Below the pieces are notes generated by a model that was not told where the DNA came from, ran no database searches, and was given only the letters and a program-made list of their open reading frames with translations. From positions 186,001-250,000 of the forward strand of contig CAWUCO010000206.1 in the NCBI GenBank assembly GCA_963920705.1: DNA of 64,000 nucleotides, given 5' to 3'. Below, piece by piece: positions 37,946-49,859 of the stretch (the first letter of the stretch is position 1; every line of letters begins with the position of its first letter). The position numbers and the translations under genes were made by a program. This DNA is from Odiellus spinosus. Taxonomy: Eukaryota > Arthropoda > Arachnida > Opiliones > Phalangiidae.

Positions 37946-39440
37946 AAATCGCTTAAAAATCAAATGTTTTGTGTCCATTTGAATCCAATAATCTTTGATT
38001 TTTAAGCGGTTTTGCTTAATTTTAACCCATTTTATATTTGTCACGTTTTGGCAATTTAGACAAAACAAAACTCATTCGAAAGAGCAAATAATGGACAGTC
38101 TAAATAATAAGAGTTTTCAAAAATCCGTTGAAAAACAAGAAAAATATGGCCAATTCAAGAAATCATACAATATCAAAATAGTCAAATTTCAGATTTTAAA
38201 AATACGCTTTTTGATATTAAATGTTTTTTTGAATTGGACATATTTTCCATGTTTTTCAACGGATTTTCCAAAACTCTTGTTTTTTTAGATAGACCACTAT
38301 TTGCTCTTTCGATTGGTGTTGATTTTGTCTAAATCGCTTAAATATCAAATGTTTTGTGTCCATTTGAATCCAATAATCTTTGATTTTTAAGCGGTTTTGC
38401 TTAATTTTAACCCATTTTATATTTGTCACGTTTTGGCAATTTAGACAAAACAAAACTCATTCGAAAGAGCAAATAATGGACAGTCTAAATAATAAGAGTT
38501 TTCAAAAATCCGTTGAAAAACAAGAAAAATATGGCCAATTCAAGAAATCATACAATATCAAAATAGTCAAATTTCAGATTTTAAAAATACGCTTTTTGAT
38601 ATTAAATGTTTTTTTGAATTGGACATATTTTCCATGTTTTTCAACGGATTTTCCAAAACTCTTGTTTTTTTAGATAGACCACTATTTGCTCTTTCGATTG
38701 GTGTTGATTTTGTCTAAATCGCTTAAATATCAAATGTTTTGTGTCCATTTGAATCCAATAATCTTTGATTTTTAAGCGGTTTTGCTTAATTTTAACCCAT
38801 TTTATATTTGTCACGTTTTGGCACTTTAGACAAAACAAAACTCATTCGAAAGAGCAAATAATGGACAGTGTAAATAATAAGAGTTTTCAAAAATCCGTTG
38901 AAAAACAAGAAAAATATGGCCAATTCAAAAAATCATACAATATCAAAATAGTCAAATTTCAGATTTTAAAAATACGCTTTTTGATATTAGATGTTTTTTT
39001 GAATTGGCCATATTTTCCATGTTTTTCAACGGATTTTCCAAAACTCTGGTTTTTTAGATAGACCACTATTTGCTCTTTCGATTGGTGTTGATTTTGTCTA
39101 AATCGCCCAAAAATCAAATGTTTTGTGTCCATTTGAATCCAATAATCTTTGATTTTTAAGCGGTTTTGCTTAATTTTAACCCATTTTATATTTGTTACGT
39201 TTTGGCAATTTAGACAAAACAAAACTCATTCGAAAGAGCAAATAATGGACAGTCTAAATAATAAGAGTTTTCAAAAATCCGTTGAAAAACAAGAAAAATA
39301 TGGCCATTTCAAGAAATCATACAATATCAAAATAGTCAAATTTCTGATATTAAAAATTCGCTTTTTGATATTTGATGTTTTTTGAATTGGCCATATTTTC
39401 CATGTTTTTCAACGGATATTCCAAAACTCTTGTTTTTTAG
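37520..39440. repeat. Family 1 block between family 2 blocks
   Basis: About five monomers with GATTGGTGTTGATTTT, AAACTCATTCG and GCAAATAATGG, including the TTTTCTGTCC and CCCATTTCATATTTG type otherwise seen at 25-34 kb. It ends near CCAATAGTTGCTC with GAGTGGTGTTAATTTTTG. Confidence 0.85.
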
Positions 39441-40979
39441 ATAGACCAATAGTTGCTCTTTCGAGTGGTGTTAATTTTTGTCTAAATCAATTAAAAATCA
39501 AAATGTTTGCGTCCATTTGAATCAAATAATATTGGATTTTTAAGCGTTTTTGCTTAATTTTAACCAATTTTATATTTGTCACGTTTTGGAAATTTAGACA
39601 AAACCAAAGTCATTCGAAAGAGCAATTAATGGACAGTCTCTAAATAATAAATTTTTCAAAAATCCGTTAAAAAACAAGAAAAATATGGTAATTCAAGTAA
39701 TCATACAATATCAAAATAGTCAAATTTCAGATTTTAAAAATTGGCTTTTTTTATTAGATGTTTTTGAATTTTCTATATTTTTCCCATGTTTTTCAGCGGA
39801 TTTTCCAAAACTCTTGTTTTTTAGATAGACCAATGTTTGATCTTTCGAGTGGTGTTAATTTTGTCTAGATCGCTTAAAAATCAAATGTTTTGTGTCCATT
39901 TGAATCCAATAATCTTGGATTTTTAAGCGTTTTTGCTTAATTTTAACTCATTTTATATTTGTCACGTTTTGGCAATTTAGAAAAAACCAAAGTCGTTCGA
40001 AAGAGCAATTAATGGACAGTCTAAATAATAAGAGTTTTCAAAAATTCGTTGAAAAACAAGAAAAATATGGCCAATTCAATTAATCATACAATATTAAAAT
40101 AGTCAAATTTCAGATTTTAAAAATTCGCTTTTTGATATTAGATGTTTTTTGAATTGGTTATATTTTACATGTTTTTCAACGGATTTTCCAAAACTCTTGT
40201 TTTTTTGATAGACCAATATTTGCTCTTTCGAGTGGTGTTAATTTTGTCTAAATCGCTTAAAAATCAAAAGTTTTGTGTCCATTTGAATCCAATAATCTTG
40301 GATTTTTAAGCGTTTTTGCGTAATTTTAATTCATTTTATATTTGTCACGTTTTGGCAATTTAGATAAAACCAAAGTCGTTCGAAAGAGCAATTAATGGAC
40401 AGTCTAAATAATAAGAGTTTTCAAAAATTCGTTGAAAAACAAGAAAAATTTGGCCAATTCAAGAAATCATACAATATCATAATAGTCAAATTTCAGATTT
40501 TAAAAATTGGCTTTTTTTATTAGATTTTTTTGAATTTTCTATATTTTCCATGTTTTTCAACGGGTTTTCCAAAACTCTTGTTTTTTAGATAGACCAATAT
40601 TTGGTCTTTCGAGTGGTGTTAATTTTGTCTAGATCGCTTAAAAATCAAATGTTTTGTGTCCATTTGAATCCAATAATCTTGGATTATTAAGCGTTTTTGC
40701 TTTATTTTAACCCATTTTATATTTGTCACGTTTTGGCAATTTAGACAAAACCAAAGTCATTCGAAAGAGCAATTAATGGACAGTCTAAATAATAAGAGTT
40801 TTCAAAAATCCGTTGAAAAACAAGAAAAATATGGCCAATTCAAGAAATCATACAATATCAAAATAGTCAAATTTCAGATTTTAAAAATTCGCTTTTTGAT
40901 ATTAGATGTTTTTTGAATTGGCTATATTTTCCATGTTTTTCCACGGATTTTACAAAACTCTTGTTTTTTAGATAGACCA
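39441..40979. repeat. Family 2 block
   Basis: Four monomers with family 2 marks; the copy-2 counterpart of 35985-37519. It returns to family 1 at CCACTATCTGCTC (about 40978), exactly 3452 after the same switch in copy 1. Confidence 0.83.
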
Positions 40980-41385
40980 CTATCTGCTCTTTCGATTGGT
41001 GTTGATTTTGTCTAAATCGCTTAAAAATCAAATGTTTTCTGTCCATTTGAATCCAATAATCTTTAATTTTTAAGCGGTTTTGCTTAATTTTAACCCATTT
41101 CATATTTGTCACGTTTTGGCAATTTAGACAAAACAAAACTCATTCGAAAGAGCAAATAATGGACAGTCTAAATAATAAGAGTTTTCAAAAATCCGTTGAA
41201 AAACAAGAAAAATATGGCCAATTCAAGAAATCATTCAATATCAAAATAGTCAAATTTCAGATTTTAAAAATACGCTTTTTGATATTAGATGTTTTTTTGA
41301 ATTGGCCATATTTTCCATGTTTTTCAACGGATTTTCCAAAACTCTTGTTTTTTAGATAAACCACTATTTGCTCTTTCGATTGGTG
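40980..41385. repeat. Single family 1 island
   Basis: About one monomer of family 1 (TTTTCTGTCC, AAACTCATTCG, GATATTAGATG with T7, then CCACTATTTGCTC) lies between family 2 blocks. It corresponds to 37520-37945 but is cut short at the 41386 junction. Confidence 0.82.
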
Positions 41386-41400
41386 TTAATTTTTGTCTAA
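41376..41400. other. Family 1/family 2 recombination junction
   Basis: The sequence reads TCGATTGGTGTTAATTTTTG: the left part (TCGATTGG) is family 1 and the right part (TTTTTGTCTAAATCAATT) is the private family 2 form seen at 39471. The shared GGTGTTAATTTT holds the crossover, so this is the join of the 1915-bp duplication. Confidence 0.78.
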
Positions 41401-44400
41401 ATCAATTAAAAATCAAAATGTTTGCGTCCATTTGAATCAAATAATATTGGATTTTTAAGCGTTTTTGCTTAATTTTAACCAATTTTATATTTGTCACGTT
41501 TTGGAAATTTAGACAAAACCAAAGTCATTCGAAAGAGCAATTAATGGACAGTCTCTAAATAATAAATTTTTCAAAAATCCGTTAAAAAACAAGAAAAATA
41601 TGGTAATTCAAGAAATCATACAATATCAAAATAGTCAAATTTCAGATTTTAAAAATTGGCTTTTTTTATTAGATGTTTTTGAATTTTCTATATTTTTCCC
41701 ATGTTTTTCAGCGGATTTTCCAAAACTCTTGTTTTTTAGATAGACCAATGTTTGATCTTTCGAGTGGTGTTAATTTTGTCTAGATCGCTTAAAAATCAAA
41801 TGTTTTGTGTCCATTTGAATCCAATAATCTTGGATTTTTAAGCGTTTTTGCTTAATTTTAACTCATTTTATATTTGTCACGTTTTGGCAATTTAGAAAAA
41901 ACCAAAGTCGTTCGAAAGAGCAATTAATGGACAGTCTAAATAATAAGAGTTTTCAAAAATTCGTTGAAAAACAAGAAAAATATGGCCAATTCAATTAATC
42001 ATACAATATTAAAATAGTCAAATTTCAGATTTTAAAAATTCGCTTTTTGATATTAGATGTTTTTTGAATTGGTTATATTTTACATGTTTTTCAACGGATT
42101 TTCCAAAACTCTTGTTTTTTTGATAGACCAATATTTGCTCTTTCGAGTGGTGTTAATTTTGTCTAAATCGCTTAAAAATCAAAAGTTTTGTGTCCATTTG
42201 AATCCAATAATCTTGGATTTTTAAGCGTTTTTGCGTAATTTTAATTCATTTTATATTTGTCACGTTTTGGCAATTTAGATAAAACCAAAGTCGTTCGAAA
42301 GAGCAATTAATGGACAGTCTAAATAATAAGAGTTTTCAAAAATTCGTTGAAAAACAAGAAAAATTTGGCCAATTCAAGAAATCATACAATATCATAATAG
42401 TCAAATTTCAGATTTTAAAAATTGGCTTTTTTTATTAGATTTTTTTGAATTTTCTATATTTTCCATGTTTTTCAACGGGTTTTCCAAAACTCTTGTTTTT
42501 TAGATAGACCAATATTTGGTCTTTCGAGTGGTGTTAATTTTGTCTAGATCGCTTAAAAATCAAATGTTTTGTGTCCATTTGAATCCAATAATCTTGGATT
42601 ATTAAGCGTTTTTGCTTTATTTTAACCCATTTTATATTTGTCACGTTTTGGCAATTTAGACAAAACCAAAGTCATTCGAAAGAGCAATTAATGGACAGTC
42701 TAAATAATAAAGTTTTCAAAAATCCGTTGAAAAACAAGAAAAATATGGCCAATTCAAGAAATCATACAATATCAAAATAGTCAAATTTCAGATTTTAAAA
42801 ATTGGCTTTTTTTTATTAGATGTTTTTGAATTTTCTATATTTTCCATGTTTTTCAACGGATTTTCCAAAACTCTTGTTTTTTAGATAGACCAATATTTGC
42901 TCTTTCGAGTGGTGTTAATTTTGTCTAAATCACTAACAAATCAAAAGTTTTGTGTCCATTTGAATCCAATAATCTTGGATATCTAAGCGTTTTTGCTTAA
43001 TTTTAACTAATTTTATATTTGTCAGGTTTTGGCAATTTAGACAAAACCAAAGTCATTCGAAAGAGCAATTAATGGACAGTCTAAATAATAAGAGTTTTCA
43101 AAAATCCGTTGAAAAACAAGAAAAATATGGCCAATTCAAGAAATCATACAATATCAAAATAGTCAAATTTCAGATTTTAAAAATTGGCTTTTTTTTATTA
43201 GATGTTTTTGAAATTTCTGTATTTTCCATGTTTTTCAACGGATTTTCCAAAACTCTTGTTTTTTAGATAGACCAATATTTGCTCTTTCGAGTGGTGTTAA
43301 TTTTGTCTAAATCACTTACAAATCAAAAGTTTTGTGTCGATTTGAATCCAATAATCTTGGATTTTTAAGCGTTTTTGCTTAATTTTAACCAATTTTATAT
43401 TTGTCAGGTTTTGTTAATTTAGACAAAACCAAAGTCATTCGAAAGAGCAATTAATGGACAGTCTAAATAATAAGAGTTTTCAAAAATCCGTTGAAAAACA
43501 AGAAAAATATGGCCAATTCAAAAAATCATACAATATCAAAATAGTCAAATTTCAGATTTTAAAAATTCGCTTTTTGATATTAGATGTTTTTTGAATTGGT
43601 CATATTTTCCATGTTTTTCAACGGATTTTCCAAAACTCTTGTTTTTTAGATAGACCAATATTTGCTCTTTCGAGTGGTGTTAATTTTAGTCTAAATCACT
43701 TAAAAATCAAAAGTTTTGCGTCCATTTGAATCCAATAATCTTGGATTTTTAAGCGTTTTTGCTTAATTTTAACCAATTTTATATTTGTCACGTTTTGGCA
43801 ATTTAGACAAAACCAAAGTCAATCGAAAGAGCAATTAATGGACAGTCTAAATAATAAGAGTTTTCAAAAATCCGTTAAAAAACAAGAAAAATATGGCCAA
43901 TTCAAGAAATCATACAATATCAAAATATTCAAATTTCAGATTTTAAAAATTGGCTTTTTTTTATTAGATTTTTTTTTGAATTTTCTATATTTTCCATGTT
44001 TTTCAACTGATTTTCCAAAACTCTTGTTTTTTAGATAGACCAATATTTGATCTTTCGAGAGGTGTTAATTTTGTCTAGATCGCTTAAAAATCAAATGTTT
44101 TGTGTCCATTTGAGTCCAATAATCTTGGATTTTTAAGCGTTTTTGCTTAATTTAACCAATTTTATATTTGTCACGTTTTGACAATTTAGACAAAACCAAA
44201 GTCATTCGAAAGAGCAATTAATTATCAATCTAAATAATAAGAGTTTTCAAAAATCCGTTAAAAAACTAGAAAAATATGGCCAATTCAAGAAATCATACAA
44301 TATCAAAATAATCAAATTTCAGATTTTAAAAATTCGCTTTTTGATATTAGATGTTTTTTGAATTGGTCATATTTTCCATGTTTTCCATGTTTTTCAACGG

Positions 44401-44905
44401 ATTTTCCAACACTCTTGTTTTTTAGATAGACCAATATTTGCTCTTTCGAATGGTGTTAATTTTGTCTAAATCACTTAAAAATCAAAAGTTTTGCGTCCAT
44501 TTGAATCCAATAATCTTGGATTTTTAAGCGTTTTTGCTTAATTTTAACCAATTTCATATTTGTCAGGTTTTGGCAATTTAGACAAAACCAAAGTCAATCG
44601 AAAGAGTAATTAATGGACAGTCATTCGAAAGAGCGATTAATGGACAGTCTAAATAATAAGAGTTTTCAAAAATCCGTTGAAAAACAAGAAAAATATGGCC
44701 AATTCAAGAAATCATACAATATCAAAATAGTCAAATTTCAGATTTTAAAAATTCGCTTTTTGATATTAGATGTTTTTTGAATTGGTCATATTTTACATGT
44801 TTTTCAACGGAATTTCCAAAACTCTTGTTTTTTAGATAGACCAATATTTACTCTTTCGAGTGGTGTTAATTTTGTCTAAATCGCTTAAAAATCAAAAGTT
44901 TTGTG
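41386..44905. repeat. Family 2 block
   Basis: About nine monomers with AAACCAAAGTC, GCAATTAATGG and GAGTGGTGTTAATTTT. Monomers with a short centre (TTGGCTTTTTTTTATTAG, GAATTTTCTATA) alternate with long-centre ones (TTCGCTTTTTGATATTAG, GAATTGGTC). One (44195-44230) has AATTAATTATCAATC in place of AATTAATGGACAGTC, a variant that becomes common after 48.8 kb. Confidence 0.85.
44593..44646. repeat. 27-bp local tandem duplication inside a monomer
   Basis: GTCAATCGAAAGAGTAATTA plus ATGGACA at 44593-44619 is followed by a second copy at 44620-44646 that differs at three positions (T for A, C for T, G for A). It seems unique in the window and makes this monomer about 27 bp longer. Divergence between the two halves suggests they came from two different monomers by misaligned exchange rather than by slippage. 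Confidence 0.85.
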
Positions 44906-44910
44906 TCCAT

Positions 44911-46480
44911 TTGAATCCAATAATCTTTGATTTTTAAGCGGTTTTGCTTAATTTTAACCCATTTTATATTTGTCACGTTTTGTCAATTTAGACAAAACAA
45001 TACTCATTCGAAAGAGCAAATAATGGACAGTCTAAATAATAAGAGTTTCAAAAATCCGTTGAAAAACAAGAAAAATATGGCCAATTCAAGAAATCATACA
45101 ATATCAAAATAGTCCAATTTCGGATTTTAAAAATACACTTTTTGATATTAGATGTTTTTTTGAATTGGCCATATTTTCCATGTTTTTCAACGAATTTTCC
45201 AAAACTCTTGTTTTTTAGATAAACCACTATTTTCTCTTTCGATTGGTGTTGATTTTGTCTAAATCGCTTAAAAATCAAATGTTTTGTGTCCATTTGAATC
45301 CAATAATCTTTGATTTTTAAGCGGTTTTGCTTAATTTTAACCCATTTTATATTTGTCACGTTTTGGCAATTTGGACAAAACAAAACTCATTCGAAAGAGC
45401 AAATAATGGACAGTCTAAATAATAAGAGTTTTCAAAAATCCGTTGAAAAACAAGAAAAATATGGCCAATTCAAGAAATCATACAATATCAAAATAGTCAA
45501 ACTTCAGATTTTAAAAATACGCTTTTTGATATTAGATGTTTTTTTGAATTGGACATATTTTCCATGGTTTTCAACGGATTTTCCAAAACTATTGTTTTTT
45601 AGATAGACCACTATTTGCTCTTTCGATTGGTGTTGATTTTGTCTAAATCGCTTAAAAATCAAATGTTTTATGTCCATTTGAATCCAATAATCTTTGATTT
45701 TTAAGCGGTTTTGCTTAATTTTAACCCATTTTATATTTGTCACGTTTTGGCAATTTAGACAAAACAAAACTCATTCGAAAGAGCAAATAATGGAGTCTAA
45801 ATAAAAAGAGTTTTCAAAAATCCGTTGAAAAACAAGAAAAATATGGCCAATTCAAGAAATCATTCAATATCAAAATAGTCAAATTTCAGATTTTAAAAAT
45901 ACGCTTTTTGATATTAGATGTTTTTTTGAATTGGCCATATTTTCCATGTTATTCAACGGATTTTCCAAAACTCTTGTTTTTTAGATAGACCACTATTTGC
46001 TCTTTCGATTGGTGTTGATTTTGTCTAAATCGCTTAAAAATCAAATGTTTTGTGTCCATTTGAATCCAATAATCTTTGATTTTTAAGCGGTTTTGCTTAA
46101 TTTTAACCCATTTTATATTTGTCACGTTTTGGCAATTTAGACAAAACAATACTCATTCGAAAGAGCAAATAATGGAGTCTAAATAATAAGAGTTTCAAAA
46201 ATCCGTTGAAAAACAAGAAAAATATGGCCAATTCAAGAAATCATACAATATCAAAATAGTCCAATTTCAGATTTTAAAAATACGCTTTTTGATATTAGAT
46301 GTTTTTTTGAATTGGCCATATTGTCCATGTTTTTCAACGGATTTTCCAAAACTCTTGTTTTTTAGATAAACCACTATTTGCTCTTTCGATTGGTGTTAAT
46401 TTTGTCTAAATCGCTTAAAAATCAAATGTTTTGTGTCCATTTGAATCCAATAATCTTTGATTTTTAAGCGGTTTTGCTTA
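44911..46480. repeat. Family 1 island (about four monomers)
   Basis: Family 1 marks begin between AATCAAAAG (44890-44900, family 2) and CTTTGATTTTTAAGCGG (about 44925). They end between AAGCGGTTTTGC and AACCAATTTTATATTTG at 46471-46490. Two adjacent monomers share a two-base loss, AATAATGGAGTC at about 45787 and 46169, where AATAATGGACAGTC is normal. Confidence 0.85.
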
Positions 46481-47045
46481 ATTTTAACCAATTTTATATT
46501 TGTCACGTTTTGGAAATTTAGACAAAACCAAAGTCATTCGAAAGAGCAATAAATGGACAGTCTAAATAATAAGAGTTTTCAAAAATCCGTTAAAAAACAA
46601 GAAAAATATGGCCAATTCAAGAAATCATACAATATAAAAATAATCATATTTCAGATTTTAAAAATTCGCTTTTTGATATTAGATGTTTTTTGAATTGGTC
46701 ATATTTTCCATGTTTTCCATGTTTTTCAACGGATTTTCCACCACTCTTGTTTTTTAGATAGACCAATATTTTCTCTTTCGAATGGTGTTAATTTTGTCTA
46801 AATCGCTTAAAAATCAAAAGTTTTGTGTCCATTTGAATCGAATAATCTTGGATTTTTAAGCGTTTTTGCTTAATTTTAACCAATTTTATATTTGTCACGT
46901 TTTGGCAATTTAGTCAAAACCAAAATCATTCGAAAGAGCAAGTAATGGACAGTCTAAATAATAAGAGTTTTCAAAAATCCGTTGAAAAACAAGAAAAATA
47001 TGGCCAATTCAAGAAATCATACAATATCAAAATAGTCAAATTTCA
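46481..47045. repeat. Family 2 segment, copy 1 (offset 1541)
   Basis: Matches about 48022-48586. Shared marks are TTTTGGAAATTTAGAC, CATGTTTTCCATG, TCCACCACTCTTG (46740/48281), GAATCGAATAATC and TTAGTCAAAACCAAAATC. Both copies start at the same family 1/family 2 junction, so the junction itself was duplicated. Confidence 0.82.
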
Positions 47046-47139
47046 GATTTTAAAAATTCGCTTTTTGATATTAGATGTTTTTTGAATTGGCCATATTTTC
47101 CATGTTTTTCAACGGATTTTCCAAAACTCTTGTTTTTTA

Positions 47140-48022
47140 GATAGACCACTATTTGCTCTTTCGATTGGTGTTGATTTTGTCTAAATCGCTTAAAAATCAA
47201 ATGTTTTGTTTCCATTTGAATCCAATAATCTTTGATTTTTAAGCGGTTTTGCTTAATTTTAACCCATTTTATATTTGTCACGTTTCGGCAATTTAGACAA
47301 AACAAAACTCATTCGAAAGAGCAAATAATGGACAGTCTAAATAATAAGAGTTTTCAAAAATCCGTTGAAAAACAAGAAAAATATGGCCAATTAGAGAAAT
47401 CATACAATATCAAAATAGTCAAATTTCAGATTTTAAAAATACGCTTTTTGTTATAAGATGTTTTTTTGAATTGGCCATATTTTATATGTTTTTCAACGGA
47501 TTTTCCAAAACTCTTGTTTTTTAGATAGACCACTATTTGCTCTTTCGATTGGTGTTGATTTTGTCTAAATCGCTTAAAAATCAAATGCTTCGTGTAAATT
47601 TGAATCCAATAATCTTTGATTTTTAAGCGGTTTTGCTTAATTTTAACCCATTTTATATTTGTCGCGTTTTGGCAATTTAGACAAAACAAAACTCATTCGA
47701 AAGAGCAAATAATGGACAGTCTAAATAATAAGAGTTTTCAAAAATCCGTTGAAAAACAAGAAAAATATGGCCAATTCAAGAAATCATACAATATCAAAAT
47801 AGTCAAATTTCAGATTTTAAAAATACGCTTTTTGATATTAGATGTTTTTGAATTGGCCATATTTTCCATGTTTTTCAACGGATTTTCCAAAACTCTTGTT
47901 TTTTATATAGACCACTATTTGCTGTTTCGATTGGTGTTGATTTTGTCTAAATCGCTTAAAAATCAAATGCTTTGTGTCCATTTGAATCCAATAATCTTTG
48001 ATTTTTAAGCCGTTTTGCTTAA
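47140..48022. repeat. Family 1 island (about 2.5 monomers)
   Basis: CCACTATTTGCTC, GATTGGTGTTGATTTT and AAACTCATTCG mark family 1. Private changes include GTTTTGTTTCC, TTGTTATAAGATG, TTTTATATGTTTTTC, AAATGCTTCGTG and GATGTTTTTGAATTGGCC. A shortened T-tract here lengthens one accidental open frame (47616-48008). Confidence 0.82.
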
Positions 48023-49859
48023 TTTTAACCAATTTTATATTTGTCACGTTTTGGAAATTTAGACAAAACCAAAGTCATTCGAAAGAGCAATTAATGGACA
48101 GTCTAAATAATAAGAGTTTTCAAAAATCCGTTAAAAAACAAGAAAAATATGGCCAATTCAAGAAATCATACAATATAAAAATAATCAAATTTCAGATTTT
48201 AAAAATTCGCTTTTTGATATTAGATGTTTTTTGAATTGGTCATATTTTCCATGTTTTCCATGTTTTTCAACGGATTTTCCACCACTCTTGTTTTTTAGAT
48301 AGACCAATATTTGCTCTTTCGAATGGTGTTAATTTTGTCTAAATCGCTTAAAAATCAAAAGTTTTGTGTCCATTTGAATCGAATAATCTTGGATTTTTAA
48401 GCGTTTTTGCTTAATTTTAACCAATTTTATATTTGTCACGTTTTGGCAATTTAGTCAAAACCAAAATCATTCGAAAGAGCAATTAATGGACAGTCTAAAT
48501 AATAAGAGTTTTCAAAAATCCGTTGAAAAACAAGAAAAATATGGCCAATTCAAGAAATCATACAATATCAAAATAGTCAAATTTCAGATTTTAAAAATTC
48601 GCTTTTTTTATTAGATGTTTTTGAATTAGCTATATTTTCCATGTTTTTCAACGGATTTTCCAAAACTCTTGTTTTTTACATAGACCAATATTTGCTCTTT
48701 CGAGTGGTGTTAATTTTTGTCTAAATCGCTTAAAAATCAAAAGTTTTGTGTCCATTTGAATCGAATAATCTATGATTTTTAAGCGTTTTTGCTTAATTTT
48801 AACCAATTTTATATTTGTCACGTTTTGGCAATTTAGACAAAACCAAAGTCATTCGAAAGAGCAAATAATTATCAATCTAAATAATAAGAGTTTTCAAAAA
48901 TCCGTTGAAAAACAAGAAAAATATGGCCAATTCAAGAAATCATACAATATCAAAATAGTCAAATTTCAGATTTTAAAAATTGGCTTTTTTTTATTAGATG
49001 TTTTTGAATTTTCTATATTTTCCATGTTTTTCAAAGGTTTTTCCAAAACTCTTGTTTTTTAGATGGACCAATATTTGCTCTTTCGAGTGGTGTTAATTTT
49101 GTCTAAATCACTTAAAAATCAAAAGTTTTGTGTCCATTTGAATCCAATAATCTTGGATTTTTAATCGTTTTTGCTTAATTTTAACCAATTTTATATTTGT
49201 CACGTTTTGGCAATTTAGACAAAACCAAAGTCATTCGAAAGAGCAATTAATTATCAATCTAAATAATAAGAGTTTTCAAAAATCCGTTGAAAAACTAGAA
49301 AAATATGGCCAATTCAAGAAATCATACAATATCAAAATAGTCAAATTTCAGATTTTAAAAATTCGCTTTTTGATATTAGATGTTTTTTGAATTGGTCATA
49401 TTTTCCATGTTTTTCAACGGATTTTCCAAAACTCTTATTTTTTAGATAGACCAATATTTGCTCTTTCGAGTGGTGTTAATTTTTGTCTAAATCACTTAAA
49501 AATCAAAAGTTTTGCGTCCATTTGAATCCAATAATCTTGGATTTTTAAGCGTTTTTGCTAATTTTAACCAATTTTATATTTGTCACGTTTTGGCAATTTA
49601 GACAAAACCAAAGTCAATCGAAAGAGCAATTAATGGACAGTCTAAATAATAAGAGTTTTCAAAAATCCGTTAAAAAACAAGAAAAATATGGCCAATTCAA
49701 GAAATCATACAATATCAAAATAATCAAATTTCAGATTTTAAATATTCGCTTTTTGATATTAGATGTTTTTTGAATTGGCCATATTTTCCATGTTTTTCAA
49801 CGGATTTTCCAAAACTCTTGTTTTTTAGATAGACCAATATTTGCTCTTTCGAGTGGTGT

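Larger units (their letters stand above)
38920..41395. repeat. ~3.45-kb segment, copy 2
   Basis: Partner of 35470-37945. Private changes are CAATTAAAAATCAAAATG at about 39488, TTTTTCCCATG (two extra bases) and TTTTTCAGCGG at about 39780-39800. Copy 2 ends at the family 1/family 2 junction near 41386. Confidence 0.78.
39471..42795. repeat. 5-monomer tandem duplication in family 2 (offset 1915)
   Basis: About 39471-40880 repeats at about 41386-42795. The rare CAATTAAAAATCAAAATG, TTTTTCCCATG, TTTTTCAGCGG and GCGTAATTTTAATTC variants occur in both. ATGTTTGATC lies at 39833 and 41748. The second copy has lost one base in AATAATAAAGTTTTC at about 42708. Confidence 0.82.
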
